Origin: Lachnospiraceae bacterium
GTDB lineage: Bacteria; Bacillota; Clostridia; Lachnospirales; Lachnospiraceae
Assembly: GCA_003979345.1 (NCBI GenBank)
Contig: RYVZ01000002.1
Coordinates: 105,845-169,844, forward strand
DNA length: 64,000 nucleotides
Direction of reading: 5' to 3'
The position numbers were made by a program, and so were the translations under genes. Positions 42,796 through 52,240 of this stretch are shown in pieces. The notes beneath the pieces were generated by a model, which ran no database searches, was not told the origin of the DNA, and saw nothing but the letters and a program-made list of their open reading frames with translations. How positions within the stretch are numbered: position 1 is the first letter of the stretch; each line of letters opens with the position of its first letter.

Positions 42796-44075
42796 AAAAG
42801 TGGTTTACACAAAATCTCGGGCTGAAATTTCTGTCGGTCATTTGCGCATCGATTCTTTGGCTGATCGTCATGAATATCAATGATCCGATCGATGAACAAA
42901 GGTTTGTCGGGATTCCGGTCGAGCTTGTAAATACAGATGCCATTACCGATGAGGGAAAAGTATACCAGATCCTGGAGAATACGAATACGGTCAATGTAAC
43001 GGTCCGCGCAAAACGCTCTGTATTAGACCAGCTTGACAGGGATAATATTCATGCGGTTGCCGATCTGTCAGAGGTCAGTGTCACGAATCTGGTGACGATT
43101 AAGTTATCGAGCAACCGCTACAGCAATCAGATTGACAGCATTACGTCCAATACGGAATTTCTGAAATTGAACATTGAGGATGTCAGACAAAAACAGTTTC
43201 CGATCCAGATATCAACAATCGGAACTCCTGCGGAGGGATACCTGACGGGTACGGTAACGGCAGGACAGACGGTTGTGAGATTGAGAGGGCCGGAATCCGT
43301 GATCGACCAGGTGCATTCCGTGCAGGCTGTGATAGATGTGACGGACATGACAAGTGACGTAAGCACGACGGCAAGCATTGTTCTTTATGATGCGGATAAT
43401 AAAAAGATTGAGGATGACAGCCTTCAGTTTAATATTTCGTCTGTTGAAGTGAAGGTTTCGATCCTTGCTACCAAGAGTGTACCGTTTACCTATCAGGTAT
43501 CGGGAACGCCGGCGGAGGGTTATGAGCAGACAGGTGTGATAACGGGAACGTATGACAGGATTACGATCGCGGGTCCGCAGAACGTGATCGATACGATCAC
43601 CAGCATCAATATTCCGGCGGAGGCACTTAACGTAACAGGACAGACAGATTCCCTGCATGCGATGATCACGGTGGCGGATTATCTGCCGGCGGGGGTCAGC
43701 ATTGCGGATGAGGAGCATACAGGATTATTGGGTGTCATGGTAGGGATCGAGCCGCTTGAGGTATCATACCTGACAATTCCGGAAGAACGCATCCAGATCA
43801 CGAATGTGCCGGAGGGATATGAATATACACTTGTCAATTACAGCGGATCGTCCATCGGCGTCAGAGCGATACCGACCGTAATGGGGAGAGTGGATGAGGC
43901 AGGCTTTGTCGGAGAGATCGATCTGGGTGCTTATTTTGAGTCGCAGGGCATATCGGAACCTGCGGATGGCGTTTACTCGGTCGAGGCGGTCTTCCAAATG
44001 CCAGAGCGCGTCACACAGGTACAAATGCTGTATGTATCCATTGAGCTTACAAAGATCGTGGAGGAAAGTGAATAA
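42792..44075 (+). CDS. cdaR: CdaA regulator CdaR (YbbR-domain protein)
   Basis: Membrane-anchored protein of 427 residues: one N-terminal membrane segment (LKFLSVICASILWLIVM) and an extracellular part of about four YbbR-like beta repeats (recurring GTPAEGY and VRLRGPESVIDQV-type motifs). It binds and modulates CdaA. It overlaps cdaA by 4 bp, so translation is coupled. Confidence 0.93.
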   Translation: MKKWFTQNLGLKFLSVICASILWLIVMNINDPIDEQRFVGIPVELVNTDAITDEGKVYQILENTNTVNVTVRAKRSVLDQLDRDNIHAVADLSEVSVTNLVTIKLSSNRYSNQIDSITSNTEFLKLNIEDVRQKQFPIQISTIGTPAEGYLTGTVTAGQTVVRLRGPESVIDQVHSVQAVIDVTDMTSDVSTTASIVLYDADNKKIEDDSLQFNISSVEVKVSILATKSVPFTYQVSGTPAEGYEQTGVITGTYDRITIAGPQNVIDTITSINIPAEALNVTGQTDSLHAMITVADYLPAGVSIADEEHTGLLGVMVGIEPLEVSYLTIPEERIQITNVPEGYEYTLVNYSGSSIGVRAIPTVMGRVDEAGFVGEIDLGAYFESQGISEPADGVYSVEAVFQMPERVTQVQMLYVSIELTKIVEESE

Positions 44076-44164
44076 AGGTCTGCTGATGATTTCACAGGCG
44101 GATAACGACAGATCCTGCGGTGTGCGGGATATCAAAACAGAAATGGGAAAGGAATCGGAACAAT

Positions 44165-45514
44165 ATGGCACGACTGTTTGGAACAGATGGCGTAAGGGGC
44201 GTTGCAAATGAGGAACTGACACCGCTTTTGGCGATGCAGCTAGGTCAGGCGGGGGCTTATGTACTGACAAAGGAGCGGGATCATAAGCCAACGATCATGG
44301 TTGGATGTGATACGAGAATATCGGGCGGCATGCTTGCCAACGCGTTGATGGCGGGAGCTTGTTCTGTGGGGGCAAATGCGGTTTACGTTGGTGTGATCCC
44401 GACGCCTGCCATTGCATACCTGACCAGAAAGTATAAGGTGGATGCAGGAGTTGTGATTTCCGCATCCCATAATCCGGTTGAATTTAACGGAATCAAGTTT
44501 TTTGACGGGAACGGTTATAAGCTTCCGGATTCTTTGGAGGATGAGATCGAGAGCCTGATCCGCTCCGATATGAAGGGCGTGAAGTTCCCGACAGGATCAT
44601 CGGTTGGAAAGATCAAGTACCGCACGGATGCGCGGGAAGAATACATCAACCATGCGGTCCAGTCCGTCCCCGTTAATTTAGACGGTATGAAGATTGTCGT
44701 GGACTGTGCGGAAGGTGCAGCGTTTTATACGTCCGTGGAGACTTTGAAAGACCTTGGGGGAAATATCGTGGCAATCCACAATAATCCTGACGGGACGAAT
44801 ATCAATGCCAACTGTGGCTCCACGCATTTAGAGGAGCTGAAGGCGCGGGTCGTCTACGAAAAAGCCGCACTGGGGCTTGCGTTTGACGGTGACGCGGACC
44901 GCCTTCTTGCGGTGGATGAAAACGGCAGAGTGGTGGACGGAGACCAGATCATGGCGATCATCGGAAATCACATGAAGAACAATGGGACGCTCAAAAAGAA
45001 TATGATCGTTGTGACGATCATGAGTAATCTTGGATTTTCGCTGATGGCGAAAGAGCGCGGCATCGCGATTGAGCAGACAAAAGTGGGCGACCGTTATGTG
45101 CTTGAACGGATGAAAGAGATCGGTGCGAACCTTGGCGGGGAACAGTCGGGTCACATTATCTTTTTGGATGAAAATACGACAGGGGACGGCCTCTTAAGCG
45201 CACTTCATCTGCTACAGGTACTTGTAGAAACTGGAAAATCGTTATCCGAGCTGTCGTCCGTGATGGAAGTACTTCCTCAGGCACTTGTAAATGCGAAAGT
45301 TCCCAACCATAAAAAAGAGAGTTATATGGAATATCCGGAAATTGCGGCTGCAATCGAGGAATTGAACCGGACATTTGAGGGCGAGGGAAGGGTATTGATA
45401 CGTCCATCGGGAACGGAGCCGCTTGTGCGGGTGATGATCGAGGGAAAAGATCAGGCGATGATCCAAAGAGAGGCACAGAAACTTGCTGACCTGATCCAAA
45501 ACAGTATGCTCTAA
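44165..45514 (+). CDS. glmM: phosphoglucosamine mutase
   Basis: Converts glucosamine 6-phosphate to glucosamine 1-phosphate for UDP-GlcNAc synthesis. In other Firmicutes GlmM binds and inhibits CdaA. The 449 residues have MARLFGTDGVRG at the start, phosphoserine Ser101 in VVISASHNP, metal motif FDGDADR and the phosphate-binding RPSGTEPLVRVM. ATG 44165 follows AAAGGA; upstream in-frame codons to 44120 do not match the family. Confidence 0.97.
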   Translation: MARLFGTDGVRGVANEELTPLLAMQLGQAGAYVLTKERDHKPTIMVGCDTRISGGMLANALMAGACSVGANAVYVGVIPTPAIAYLTRKYKVDAGVVISASHNPVEFNGIKFFDGNGYKLPDSLEDEIESLIRSDMKGVKFPTGSSVGKIKYRTDAREEYINHAVQSVPVNLDGMKIVVDCAEGAAFYTSVETLKDLGGNIVAIHNNPDGTNINANCGSTHLEELKARVVYEKAALGLAFDGDADRLLAVDENGRVVDGDQIMAIIGNHMKNNGTLKKNMIVVTIMSNLGFSLMAKERGIAIEQTKVGDRYVLERMKEIGANLGGEQSGHIIFLDENTTGDGLLSALHLLQVLVETGKSLSELSSVMEVLPQALVNAKVPNHKKESYMEYPEIAAAIEELNRTFEGEGRVLIRPSGTEPLVRVMIEGKDQAMIQREAQKLADLIQNSML

Positions 45515-45522
45515 AGAAAAGC

Positions 45523-45551
45523 TTGTGATTACATTCTGAAAATGCTATACT
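45523..45551 (+). promoter_or_regulatory. ptsH promoter
   Basis: TTGTGA (45523-45528) and TATACT (45546-45551) are 17 bases apart, about 75 bp upstream of the start. Confidence 0.65.
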
Positions 45552-45625
45552 AGTCGTATTGGCAGTAATCGTGGGGGTTATGGTCGATTCGGCTCCAAAG
45601 AAGATAAAAGTGGAGGTATGACATT

Positions 45626-45889
45626 ATGGTAAGCCAAAAGGTAGTGATTAAGAATCCGACGGGGCTACATCTAAGACCTGCCGGCATCCTATGCAAGGAG
45701 GCTATGCAGTTCAAATCTTTGATTACGTTTACCTTTCGGGAAAATACAGCAAATGCAAAGAGCGTTCTAAGCGTGCTTGGCGCATGTGTAAAATGTGGCG
45801 ATGAAATAGAATTCACCTGTGAGGGTGAAGATGAAAATGAGGCATTAAAGACGCTCGTAAATGCGATAGAGAGCGGCCTCGGAGAATAA
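45626..45889 (+). CDS. ptsH: phosphocarrier protein HPr
   Basis: General PTS phosphocarrier of 87 residues with active-site His15 in TGLHLRPAG and regulatory Ser46 in ANAKSVL. It accepts phosphate from enzyme I; HPr kinase phosphorylates Ser46 for CcpA-dependent catabolite control. ptsI is not adjacent. It has its own promoter and terminator and is monocistronic. The start follows GGAGG. Confidence 0.95.
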   Translation: MVSQKVVIKNPTGLHLRPAGILCKEAMQFKSLITFTFRENTANAKSVLSVLGACVKCGDEIEFTCEGEDENEALKTLVNAIESGLGE

Positions 45890-45901
45890 AGCCGCAGTTA
45901 A

Positions 45902-45935
45902 AGTCAGCCCGAAATGGTTTCGGGCTGACTTTTTT
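45902..45935 (+). terminator. ptsH terminator
   Basis: A perfect 13-bp stem AGTCAGCCCGAAA (45902-45914) / TTTCGGGCTGACT (45918-45930), then TTTTT. Confidence 0.95.
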
Positions 45936-46184
45936 GCGCGATAAGCAGAGTAGCAAAGCCTTTCTAGTGCGTCTGCCGTGCTTGCACAGGCAGGCGTGCG
46001 GGAAAGACTTTGCGGCGAGCAACGCGAGCTGCGAACGCAAAGCGTTTGCAGTCTGCTTATCGCGCAGGGAGTAAGAGAGGCAGTGCGTCTGCCGAGCTTG
46101 CACGGGCAGCCGTGAAAGCTCGGATTTACGGCGAGCAATGCGAGCGCTTGAAACAGGGAGTGCGGAGCGTCCCTGTTTCAAGCG
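45936..46184 (+). repeat. Tandem pair of structured repeats upstream of leuA
   Basis: Two copies of a unit of about 100-115 nt (cores start at 45967 and 46083) share GTGCGTCTGCCGnGCTTGC, then ACnGGCAGnCGTG, and 12-15 bases later a shared CGGCGAGCAAnGCGAGC. Each ends in its own hairpin: GCGAACGC-aaa-GCGTTTGC in copy 1, and CGCTTGAAACAGGGA with its complement (46145-46184) in copy 2. Copy 1 is enclosed by a 14-bp inverted repeat GCGCGATAAGCAGA (45936-45949)/(46052-46065). No gene, T-box or IS terminus is seen. Confidence 0.65.
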
Positions 46185-46243
46185 GCTGCTCTGCAGTAAG
46201 CGGCGATATCTAATCAATATCACAGGAATCGGAGGGAAAAAGT

Positions 46244-47923
46244 ATGTTAAATTATCAGCGTTACAAAAGAAATCCGGTCGTTGATTACCCGGAGAGAGAA
46301 TGGCCGAACAAGGAAATTCAGAAAGCGCCCGTCTGGTGCAGCGTGGACTTGCGCGATGGTAATCAGGCATTGATCGATCCGATGGTTGTGGGCGAAAAGA
46401 TAGAAATGTTCCAGTACCTTGTAAAACTGGGCTTTAAGGAAATTGAGATCGGTTTTCCGGCGGCGAGTCAGATCGAGTATGATTTTCTGCGCCAGCTTGT
46501 GGAACGGAGACTGATTCCGGACGATGTAAGGGTGCAGGTGCTTTCCCAGTGCCGTGAAGAGCAGATCGCGCGTACGTTTGAATCCATAGAGGGGTGCAAG
46601 CAGGCAATCGTGCATATTTATAATTCTACATCGACATTGCAGCGGGACGTCGTATTTGGAATGAACCGTGATGAGATCACACGGATCGCGGTACAGGGCA
46701 CGAAATGGGTAAAGCAGCATGCGGCTGATTTTCCGGGGAAGATCACCTTTGAGTACTCGCCGGAAAGCTTCACCGGAACCGAGCTGGACTATTCTTTGGA
46801 AATTTGTACCGCAGTGCAGGAAACATGGGGAGCGACAAAGGAGAATCCGATCGTGATCAATCTGCCGTCCACAGTCGAGATGACGACGCCGAATGTGTAT
46901 GCGGACAGGATTGAATGGATGGACCGGCATTTTCAGAATCGTGAGAGTATTATCTTAAGCGTGCATCCGCATAATGACAGGGGAACCGGCGTCGCTTCGG
47001 CGGAGCTTGCCATGCTTGCGGGAGCGGAACGCGTGGAAGGCACGCTGTTCGGAAACGGTGAGAGAACCGGAAATGTAGATATTCTGAATGTGGCTTATAA
47101 TATGTTTTCCCAAGGCATTGATCCAGAATTAAACATTGAGCATGTGAACGAGAGCATTGAAATTTATGAGCGCTGCTGCAAGATTCCGATTCATCCGCGT
47201 CATCCGTATGCGGGGAAACTTGTATTTACGGCATTTTCCGGATCGCATCAGGATGCGATCAATAAGGGCGTCAAGGCGATGCGCGAGCGCGGCAATGAAT
47301 ATTGGGAGGTGCCGTATCTGCCGATCGATCCGGCGGATATCGGCAGGGAATACGAGCCGATCGTGCGCATCAATTCACAGTCGGGCAAGGGCGGTGTAGC
47401 CTTTGTCATGGACACCTATTTCGGGTTCAAGCTGCCTAAGGGAATGCAGCGTGAGTTTGCGAACGTGATACAGGATATTTCGGAGAAGCAGGGCGAGGTT
47501 TCGCCGGATCTGATCATGGAGAGCTTCCGGAAAGAATATCTGGATCAAAAGGAACCGATTCATTTCAGGAGGCTCAAAGTCGATGATCTGAGCGGGGAGA
47601 CGGAATCGCAGTTTGATACAAAGGTAACGGTCCTGTATACGGATCACGGTGAGGAAAAGTCGTATACGGCAGTCGGCAACGGACCGCTTGACGCCGTACA
47701 GCGGGGGCTGCAGGAAACACTCGGCTTTGCGATTAAGATTTTGGATTATGAAGAGCACGCACTGCAGAGCGGTTCCAATTCTCAGGCGGCGGCGTACATT
47801 CATCTTCTGAGCGCTGATGACGGAAGGGTCACCTATGGTGTCGGAGTCAGCTCAAATATCACCCGTGCATCCGTGCGCGCGATCTTCTCAGCAGTCAACA
47901 GGCTTGAGCTTGGAAAGAAATAA
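46244..47923 (+). CDS. leuA: 2-isopropylmalate synthase
   Basis: First committed enzyme of leucine synthesis: acetyl-CoA plus 2-oxoisovalerate gives 2-isopropylmalate. The 559 residues contain the DRE-TIM motif VDLRDGNQALIDPM, SVHPHNDRGTG and NGERTGNVDI, then a C-terminal LeuA regulatory domain for leucine feedback. The length fits the long form (actinobacterial/yeast-like LeuA2). leuBCD are not nearby. GGAGGG precedes the start. The long structured upstream region may regulate it. Confidence 0.95.
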   Translation: MLNYQRYKRNPVVDYPEREWPNKEIQKAPVWCSVDLRDGNQALIDPMVVGEKIEMFQYLVKLGFKEIEIGFPAASQIEYDFLRQLVERRLIPDDVRVQVLSQCREEQIARTFESIEGCKQAIVHIYNSTSTLQRDVVFGMNRDEITRIAVQGTKWVKQHAADFPGKITFEYSPESFTGTELDYSLEICTAVQETWGATKENPIVINLPSTVEMTTPNVYADRIEWMDRHFQNRESIILSVHPHNDRGTGVASAELAMLAGAERVEGTLFGNGERTGNVDILNVAYNMFSQGIDPELNIEHVNESIEIYERCCKIPIHPRHPYAGKLVFTAFSGSHQDAINKGVKAMRERGNEYWEVPYLPIDPADIGREYEPIVRINSQSGKGGVAFVMDTYFGFKLPKGMQREFANVIQDISEKQGEVSPDLIMESFRKEYLDQKEPIHFRRLKVDDLSGETESQFDTKVTVLYTDHGEEKSYTAVGNGPLDAVQRGLQETLGFAIKILDYEEHALQSGSNSQAAAYIHLLSADDGRVTYGVGVSSNITRASVRAIFSAVNRLELGKK

Positions 47924-47932
47924 GGAAGAACT

Positions 47933-48592
47933 ATGAAAAAATGGATCCTTAAGAAAAAACGGATATGGGTCTGGACAGGCGCCGCGCTGGCGGCGCTTGT
48001 TTTTGTGTGGAGCAGTCTGTTTCCCAAAACTGCCTATGACACCAGAGAACTTCATGTGAGGCTGGAAGAAGGGGAACAGGAGCGGGAGATCGCACTCACG
48101 CCGGATACGATCGTGCTTATATCTTTTTTTTCAAAAGAACAGCATGTGGAGGGCATACAGCCCTGCGCTGACTGGGGGGCGGAAAACCGTCCGGGAGGGC
48201 AGTTATTCGTCGATGTATGGTGTGTGGACGAAGCAGGAGAGCAGATCTATGCCGGTCAGGGAAGCGTGCCGCTTAGCGCGGATATGCGCAGGGCATATAC
48301 CTATATCCCGCTGTCACATGAAGGAGAACTGAGCGGAGAGCTGATTTTTGCCATACGTTATGTTCCTGCGGAGGGGGAAGCTGCGTATCCTTCTTTGATC
48401 GCAACGAACAGAGATCTGAATGACTGCCTGACCGTCGTAAATGAAGAACAGTATGACGGCGATCTGCTTTTATATTATGTTTGTATGAGAGAGACATATC
48501 CACTGCTTTTTGACGCGAAACTGGTATGCCTTCTGCTTGTCTGCGTCGCGCTGACGATGGGCAAAGACCACGGAAAGGAGGCGTGCGCATGA
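47933..48592 (+). CDS. Uncharacterised membrane-anchored extracellular-domain protein
   Basis: A 219-residue protein with an N-terminal membrane segment (WVWTGAALAALVFVW), a predicted beta-rich outer domain of about 150 residues, and a C-terminal hydrophobic segment (LVCLLLVCVALTM). No family is recognised. Its stop overlaps the start of the next gene (ATGA at 48589), so the two proteins probably act together. It starts 9 bp after leuA but functionally belongs to the glycopolymer cluster. Confidence 0.7.
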   Translation: MKKWILKKKRIWVWTGAALAALVFVWSSLFPKTAYDTRELHVRLEEGEQEREIALTPDTIVLISFFSKEQHVEGIQPCADWGAENRPGGQLFVDVWCVDEAGEQIYAGQGSVPLSADMRRAYTYIPLSHEGELSGELIFAIRYVPAEGEAAYPSLIATNRDLNDCLTVVNEEQYDGDLLLYYVCMRETYPLLFDAKLVCLLLVCVALTMGKDHGKEACA

Positions 48593-50436
48593 AGGGAAAA
48601 ACATGGCTTCGGAGGTTTAGGATCCCACTGACGATCGTGTCGGTGCTTGCGCTTTCCGTGCTGCTTGAAGCGTTCTTTTTTAACCGGCACGCAATGTTTC
48701 AGGAGCGGTATCAGGCAAGCGGTGCCATTGAGCAGGGGAGTCAGGAGACGCGGCTGGATCTCCGGGAAGAACATTACATAAAGACAGTGCGCGTGGAGCT
48801 GGCGGCTGAGAAGACCGTGGATTACCGGCTGATATTGCTGGACGGACAGGGAAATGAAATTTCAGAGCGGACAGGCAGTATTTCGCCAAAGCTTGGCGTG
48901 AGCGTGATGAATCTTCGTGCAGAGGCGGCAGGGCTTGTGCTGAGCTTCTCCGATGTACCTGCGGCGGGCGGTGTGATAACGGCGAAAAATTTTGTGGAGT
49001 GGAGCCCGTACCGAATGTTTTTTTTCATTTCCCTGTTCGGGCTGGCGGCGTTCTTATGGATGGGAAGGCGGATCGTCTCAGGGAAACCGGAGTATGCATT
49101 TGCGGCGATCGCATTAACTGCGGGGATTCAGTTGATCCTGATGACCGGAACGAACCAGATCAGCTATGATGAGCAGACGCATGTCAGTAAGACATGGAAT
49201 CTTTCGTTTGTCGGGACAGTTTATGACACGGAGGCGGTTTTGGAATTAAAGACGCTGACGGCGCCGGAATTTCATAACCGTTTCGAGCGGGTGCAGGCGG
49301 AGTCCTATCTGGAGAGCATTCATGATTATGATACAGCGGATGTGTACCGGCAGACGAAGATGGTCTATTATGACAGGCGCGCATATCTGCCGATGGCGGT
49401 CTGCATTGCGGCGGCAAGAATGGCTGGGCTGCCGTTTGCAGTCATGCTGATGATTGGAAAATTAGGCAATCTGCTGATGTATACGGCGGTGTGCTTTTTT
49501 GCGATCCGGAAAGCAAAGCAGAAAAAAGGACTTGTATTGGTGATTGCGCTTTTGCCAAATAGTATTTTTTCCGCGTCGCAGTTCTGCTATGACGCCTGTG
49601 TGAACAGTTTTCTGCTTCTTGCCATGGTTTTGACCGTGAATGAATTTTTGACGCCGAAGGAGCGGGTGCGCCCACGTGATATGGCGGCGATCCTGTTGTG
49701 TCTGATCATCGGCAGTTATGCGAAACCGGTGTATATGCTGATGGGGCTGCTGCTGTTGTTCCTTGGAAATGAGAAATTTCCGACAAAGTGCGCGGCATGG
49801 ATCTTTCGGGGCGCGCTCACTGTACTATGTCTGTGCATGCTTTATGAAGTGCTTGGCAAATCCGCGGTCGGCGGTTCCGCGATGGAAACGCTTGCCCATG
49901 CAGGCGATACGCGCACCGAAGGGACGAATATGCTGGGGCAGATCAGGCATATTTTCAGCGCGCCGTTTTCTTATGCCGGAATGCTGCTGTCCTCTATGTT
50001 CGTGCGGATCGCGGACTGGTTTACGGGAAAAGACCAGTTTCTGATGTATGCGTATCTGGGTACGCCCGGAACCTTATGCACATGGATTTTCTTTGCGGCG
50101 GTATGCTTTTCGGCGCTTGCCGGATGTCCGCACGAGCGCCAGGAACATCTGAAAGCGGGAAATAAGGCTCTGTTTATCACTATGGTGTCTGGCATGTCGG
50201 CAGTGGTGTGGACATCGCTGTATCTGTCTTTTAACGCGGTTGGAAGCCGTGTGATCGAAGGCGTGCAGAACCGCTATTTTACGCCGGTGCTCTTTCTGTT
50301 TTTTATCTGCTTTATGAACAGACGGCTCGCATGGAAGCGGAGCAGGGAAAGCTATTACATGATCCTGTTTACCGTGGTGGCAGGGCTGTTGTTGTACGCG
50401 AACTGGAAGCTTTTGATCGTGCCTTATTATCTGTGA
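48589..50436 (+). CDS. DUF2142 multi-pass membrane protein, probable GT-C-type glycosyltransferase
   Basis: A 615-residue protein: N-terminal membrane segment, an extracellular beta domain (about residues 40-140, similar in layout to the preceding small protein), then about ten membrane segments. The DUF2142 hallmark ISYDEQTHVSKTWN with the acidic pair follows the third segment, as in GT-C enzymes using polyprenyl-phosphate sugars. ATG 48589 follows AAAGGAGG by seven bases. It probably decorates a surface polymer; donor and acceptor are unknown. Confidence 0.75.
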   Translation: MKGKTWLRRFRIPLTIVSVLALSVLLEAFFFNRHAMFQERYQASGAIEQGSQETRLDLREEHYIKTVRVELAAEKTVDYRLILLDGQGNEISERTGSISPKLGVSVMNLRAEAAGLVLSFSDVPAAGGVITAKNFVEWSPYRMFFFISLFGLAAFLWMGRRIVSGKPEYAFAAIALTAGIQLILMTGTNQISYDEQTHVSKTWNLSFVGTVYDTEAVLELKTLTAPEFHNRFERVQAESYLESIHDYDTADVYRQTKMVYYDRRAYLPMAVCIAAARMAGLPFAVMLMIGKLGNLLMYTAVCFFAIRKAKQKKGLVLVIALLPNSIFSASQFCYDACVNSFLLLAMVLTVNEFLTPKERVRPRDMAAILLCLIIGSYAKPVYMLMGLLLLFLGNEKFPTKCAAWIFRGALTVLCLCMLYEVLGKSAVGGSAMETLAHAGDTRTEGTNMLGQIRHIFSAPFSYAGMLLSSMFVRIADWFTGKDQFLMYAYLGTPGTLCTWIFFAAVCFSALAGCPHERQEHLKAGNKALFITMVSGMSAVVWTSLYLSFNAVGSRVIEGVQNRYFTPVLFLFFICFMNRRLAWKRSRESYYMILFTVVAGLLLYANWKLLIVPYYL

Positions 50437-50556
50437 GGTTGAAGGGAATGCTTTGGCGGGCTGACTGAGGCAGGTCTGTTGCGTGCCGGGCGTAATAACG
50501 GTTCAAAGCAGGTAATGAACGGATACGCGAATGCGGAGAGGCGTATTCTGTTCGGA

Positions 50557-50585
50557 TTGAAACCGCAAATGGATTGTGGTATGAT
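50557..50585 (+). promoter_or_regulatory. Promoter of the glycosyltransferase operon
   Basis: TTGAAA (50557-50562) and TATGAT (50580-50585) are 17 bases apart, 83 bp before the GT2 start. The rest of 50437-50668 shows no gene. Confidence 0.6.
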
Positions 50586-50668
50586 AGAGGCATTCGAAGG
50601 AGAATGGCAATATCAGAATAAAAGTGGATGGGCGACGTCCATCTGGGAATCAAAGGGAAGTTTTACCG

Positions 50669-51403
50669 ATGGGACTGAAAGTTTCGATCATTACGGCGAC
50701 TTATCATGATGCGGATCATTTGGAACAGGTTATCCGGCAGGTAAAAAGGCAGGATTACGAAAATTTGGAATATATCGTGGTGGATGGCGCATCCAAAGAC
50801 CGGACGCCTCAGGTTCTTCGCGAGGCGAAAGAATGGTTTGGGGACCGGATGAAAATCTGTTCGGAGCCAGATCACGGGATTTATGATGCGATCAATAAAG
50901 GGATTCGTATGGCGGACGGGGATGTGATCGGCTGCTGTTTTGATGAATTCAGTACGCCTTGCGCCGTACGGAAACTGGTGGAAGCGATGGAGCGGGAGCA
51001 GGCGGACGGCGTGCATGCCGATCTGGATTACATAAGGGATGGAAAAGTAGTCCGAAAATGGCGGCAGGGACAGGGAAATCTCCGGTTCGGCTGGATGCCG
51101 GGGCATCCGACGTTTTATGTGCGGCGGGAGGTGTACGAGCGTTACGGCGTGTACCGGACGGATTACCGCATTTCGGCGGATTATGAATTTATGGTGCGCT
51201 GCTTAAAAGACGGTCAGATAAAGCTTGCGTATGTTCCCGAGGTATTGATCCGCATGAATTATGGCGGAACAAGCAATCAGGGACTATCCGCGTATCTGCT
51301 GTCGCTGAAAGAGGGGCATCGCGCGCTTAGGGAAAACGGAATGCGCTTCGCATGGGTGACGGATGTGTGCAGGACGCTGCGCGTGCTGCGGCAGTTTGTG
51401 TAG
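50669..51403 (+). CDS. family 2 glycosyltransferase
   Basis: A GT-A-fold transferase of 244 residues with VSIITATYHDADHLEQVI, VVDGASKDRT, DHGIYDAINKGI and the acceptor-side HPTFYVRREVYERYG. It resembles WcaA-type enzymes that add a sugar to a lipid-linked oligosaccharide in the cytoplasm. ATG 50669 is set by homology and AAGGGA; 15 codons upstream are unlikely. Confidence 0.85.
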   Translation: MGLKVSIITATYHDADHLEQVIRQVKRQDYENLEYIVVDGASKDRTPQVLREAKEWFGDRMKICSEPDHGIYDAINKGIRMADGDVIGCCFDEFSTPCAVRKLVEAMEREQADGVHADLDYIRDGKVVRKWRQGQGNLRFGWMPGHPTFYVRREVYERYGVYRTDYRISADYEFMVRCLKDGQIKLAYVPEVLIRMNYGGTSNQGLSAYLLSLKEGHRALRENGMRFAWVTDVCRTLRVLRQFV

Positions 51404-51543
51404 GGGAGCCGGCGAAGCAGAGTTTTGTCTGTGGCAGTCAGAGCGGAGAGCCGGGGAAGCGGTTGTTCTGAGTGGTGGTAGTCTGAGCAGGAAGTCCGTA
51501 GGAGCGGTATTTCGCGCAGCGATCGTTTCGTGGGAGAGAGCCG

Positions 51544-52236
51544 ATGAAGAGTCTTGTCATGATACCGGCGTATAATGAAGAACAAAATATCGAAAAGACG
51601 GTGCAGGATATTCAGAAGAACGCGCCTGATTTTGATTATATCATCATCAACGACTGTTCGCAGGATCATACGCTGGAGCTGTGCGCGCAGAAAGGACTGC
51701 ATGTCTTAAATCTGCCGGTCAATCTGGGGATTGGCGGCGCAGTACAGACGGGCTACCGCTATGCCGCGCAAAACGGATATGACGTTGCGGTACAGTTCGA
51801 CGGCGACGGACAGCACGACGCCGCGTATCTAGCGGATATGAGAAAGAAGCTTGTGGATGAGGAGCTTGACATGGTGATCGGGTCGCGGTTCCTTTTGCAT
51901 GAGGGATTTCAGTCGTCCGGCGCAAGGCGCATGGGAATCCGCTATTTTACCGGACTCATCCGTTTTTCGACCGGAAAAAAGATCACGGATCCGACGTCGG
52001 GGATGCGCATGGCAAATCGCAGTGTGATCGAAACCTTTGCCGAGAACTATCCGAAAGATTATCCGGAACCGGAGAGCGTTGTCTGTCTGCTGCGCAGGGG
52101 GAGACGGGTCGGGGAAGCGCCGGTGAAGATGCGCGAGCGCGAAAACGGAAAATCCTCTATTTCATTCACGAAAAGCATTTATTATATGTGTAAAGTAACC
52201 TTTGCGATTTTGATCGAGAATATGAGGAGATATTGA
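51544..52236 (+). CDS. family 2 glycosyltransferase, dolichol-phosphate-mannose-synthase-like
   Basis: A 230-residue GT2 with VMIPAYNEEQNIEKTV, INDCSQDHT, LPVNLGIGGAVQTGYRYA and the metal motif QFDGDGQHD. It lacks C-terminal membrane segments. Such enzymes charge polyprenyl phosphate with a sugar for membrane GT-C transferases; the DUF2142 protein upstream is a possible user. A DUF2304 gene follows by 4 bp, the usual pairing. Confidence 0.88.
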   Translation: MKSLVMIPAYNEEQNIEKTVQDIQKNAPDFDYIIINDCSQDHTLELCAQKGLHVLNLPVNLGIGGAVQTGYRYAAQNGYDVAVQFDGDGQHDAAYLADMRKKLVDEELDMVIGSRFLLHEGFQSSGARRMGIRYFTGLIRFSTGKKITDPTSGMRMANRSVIETFAENYPKDYPEPESVVCLLRRGRRVGEAPVKMRERENGKSSISFTKSIYYMCKVTFAILIENMRRY

Positions 52237-52240
52237 GGCA

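Noticed and set aside
45936..46243. Possible T-box leader for leuA
   Set aside because: The T-box core (GGTGGNACCGCG-type) and specifier-loop arrangement are absent; the region consists of two repeated units instead.
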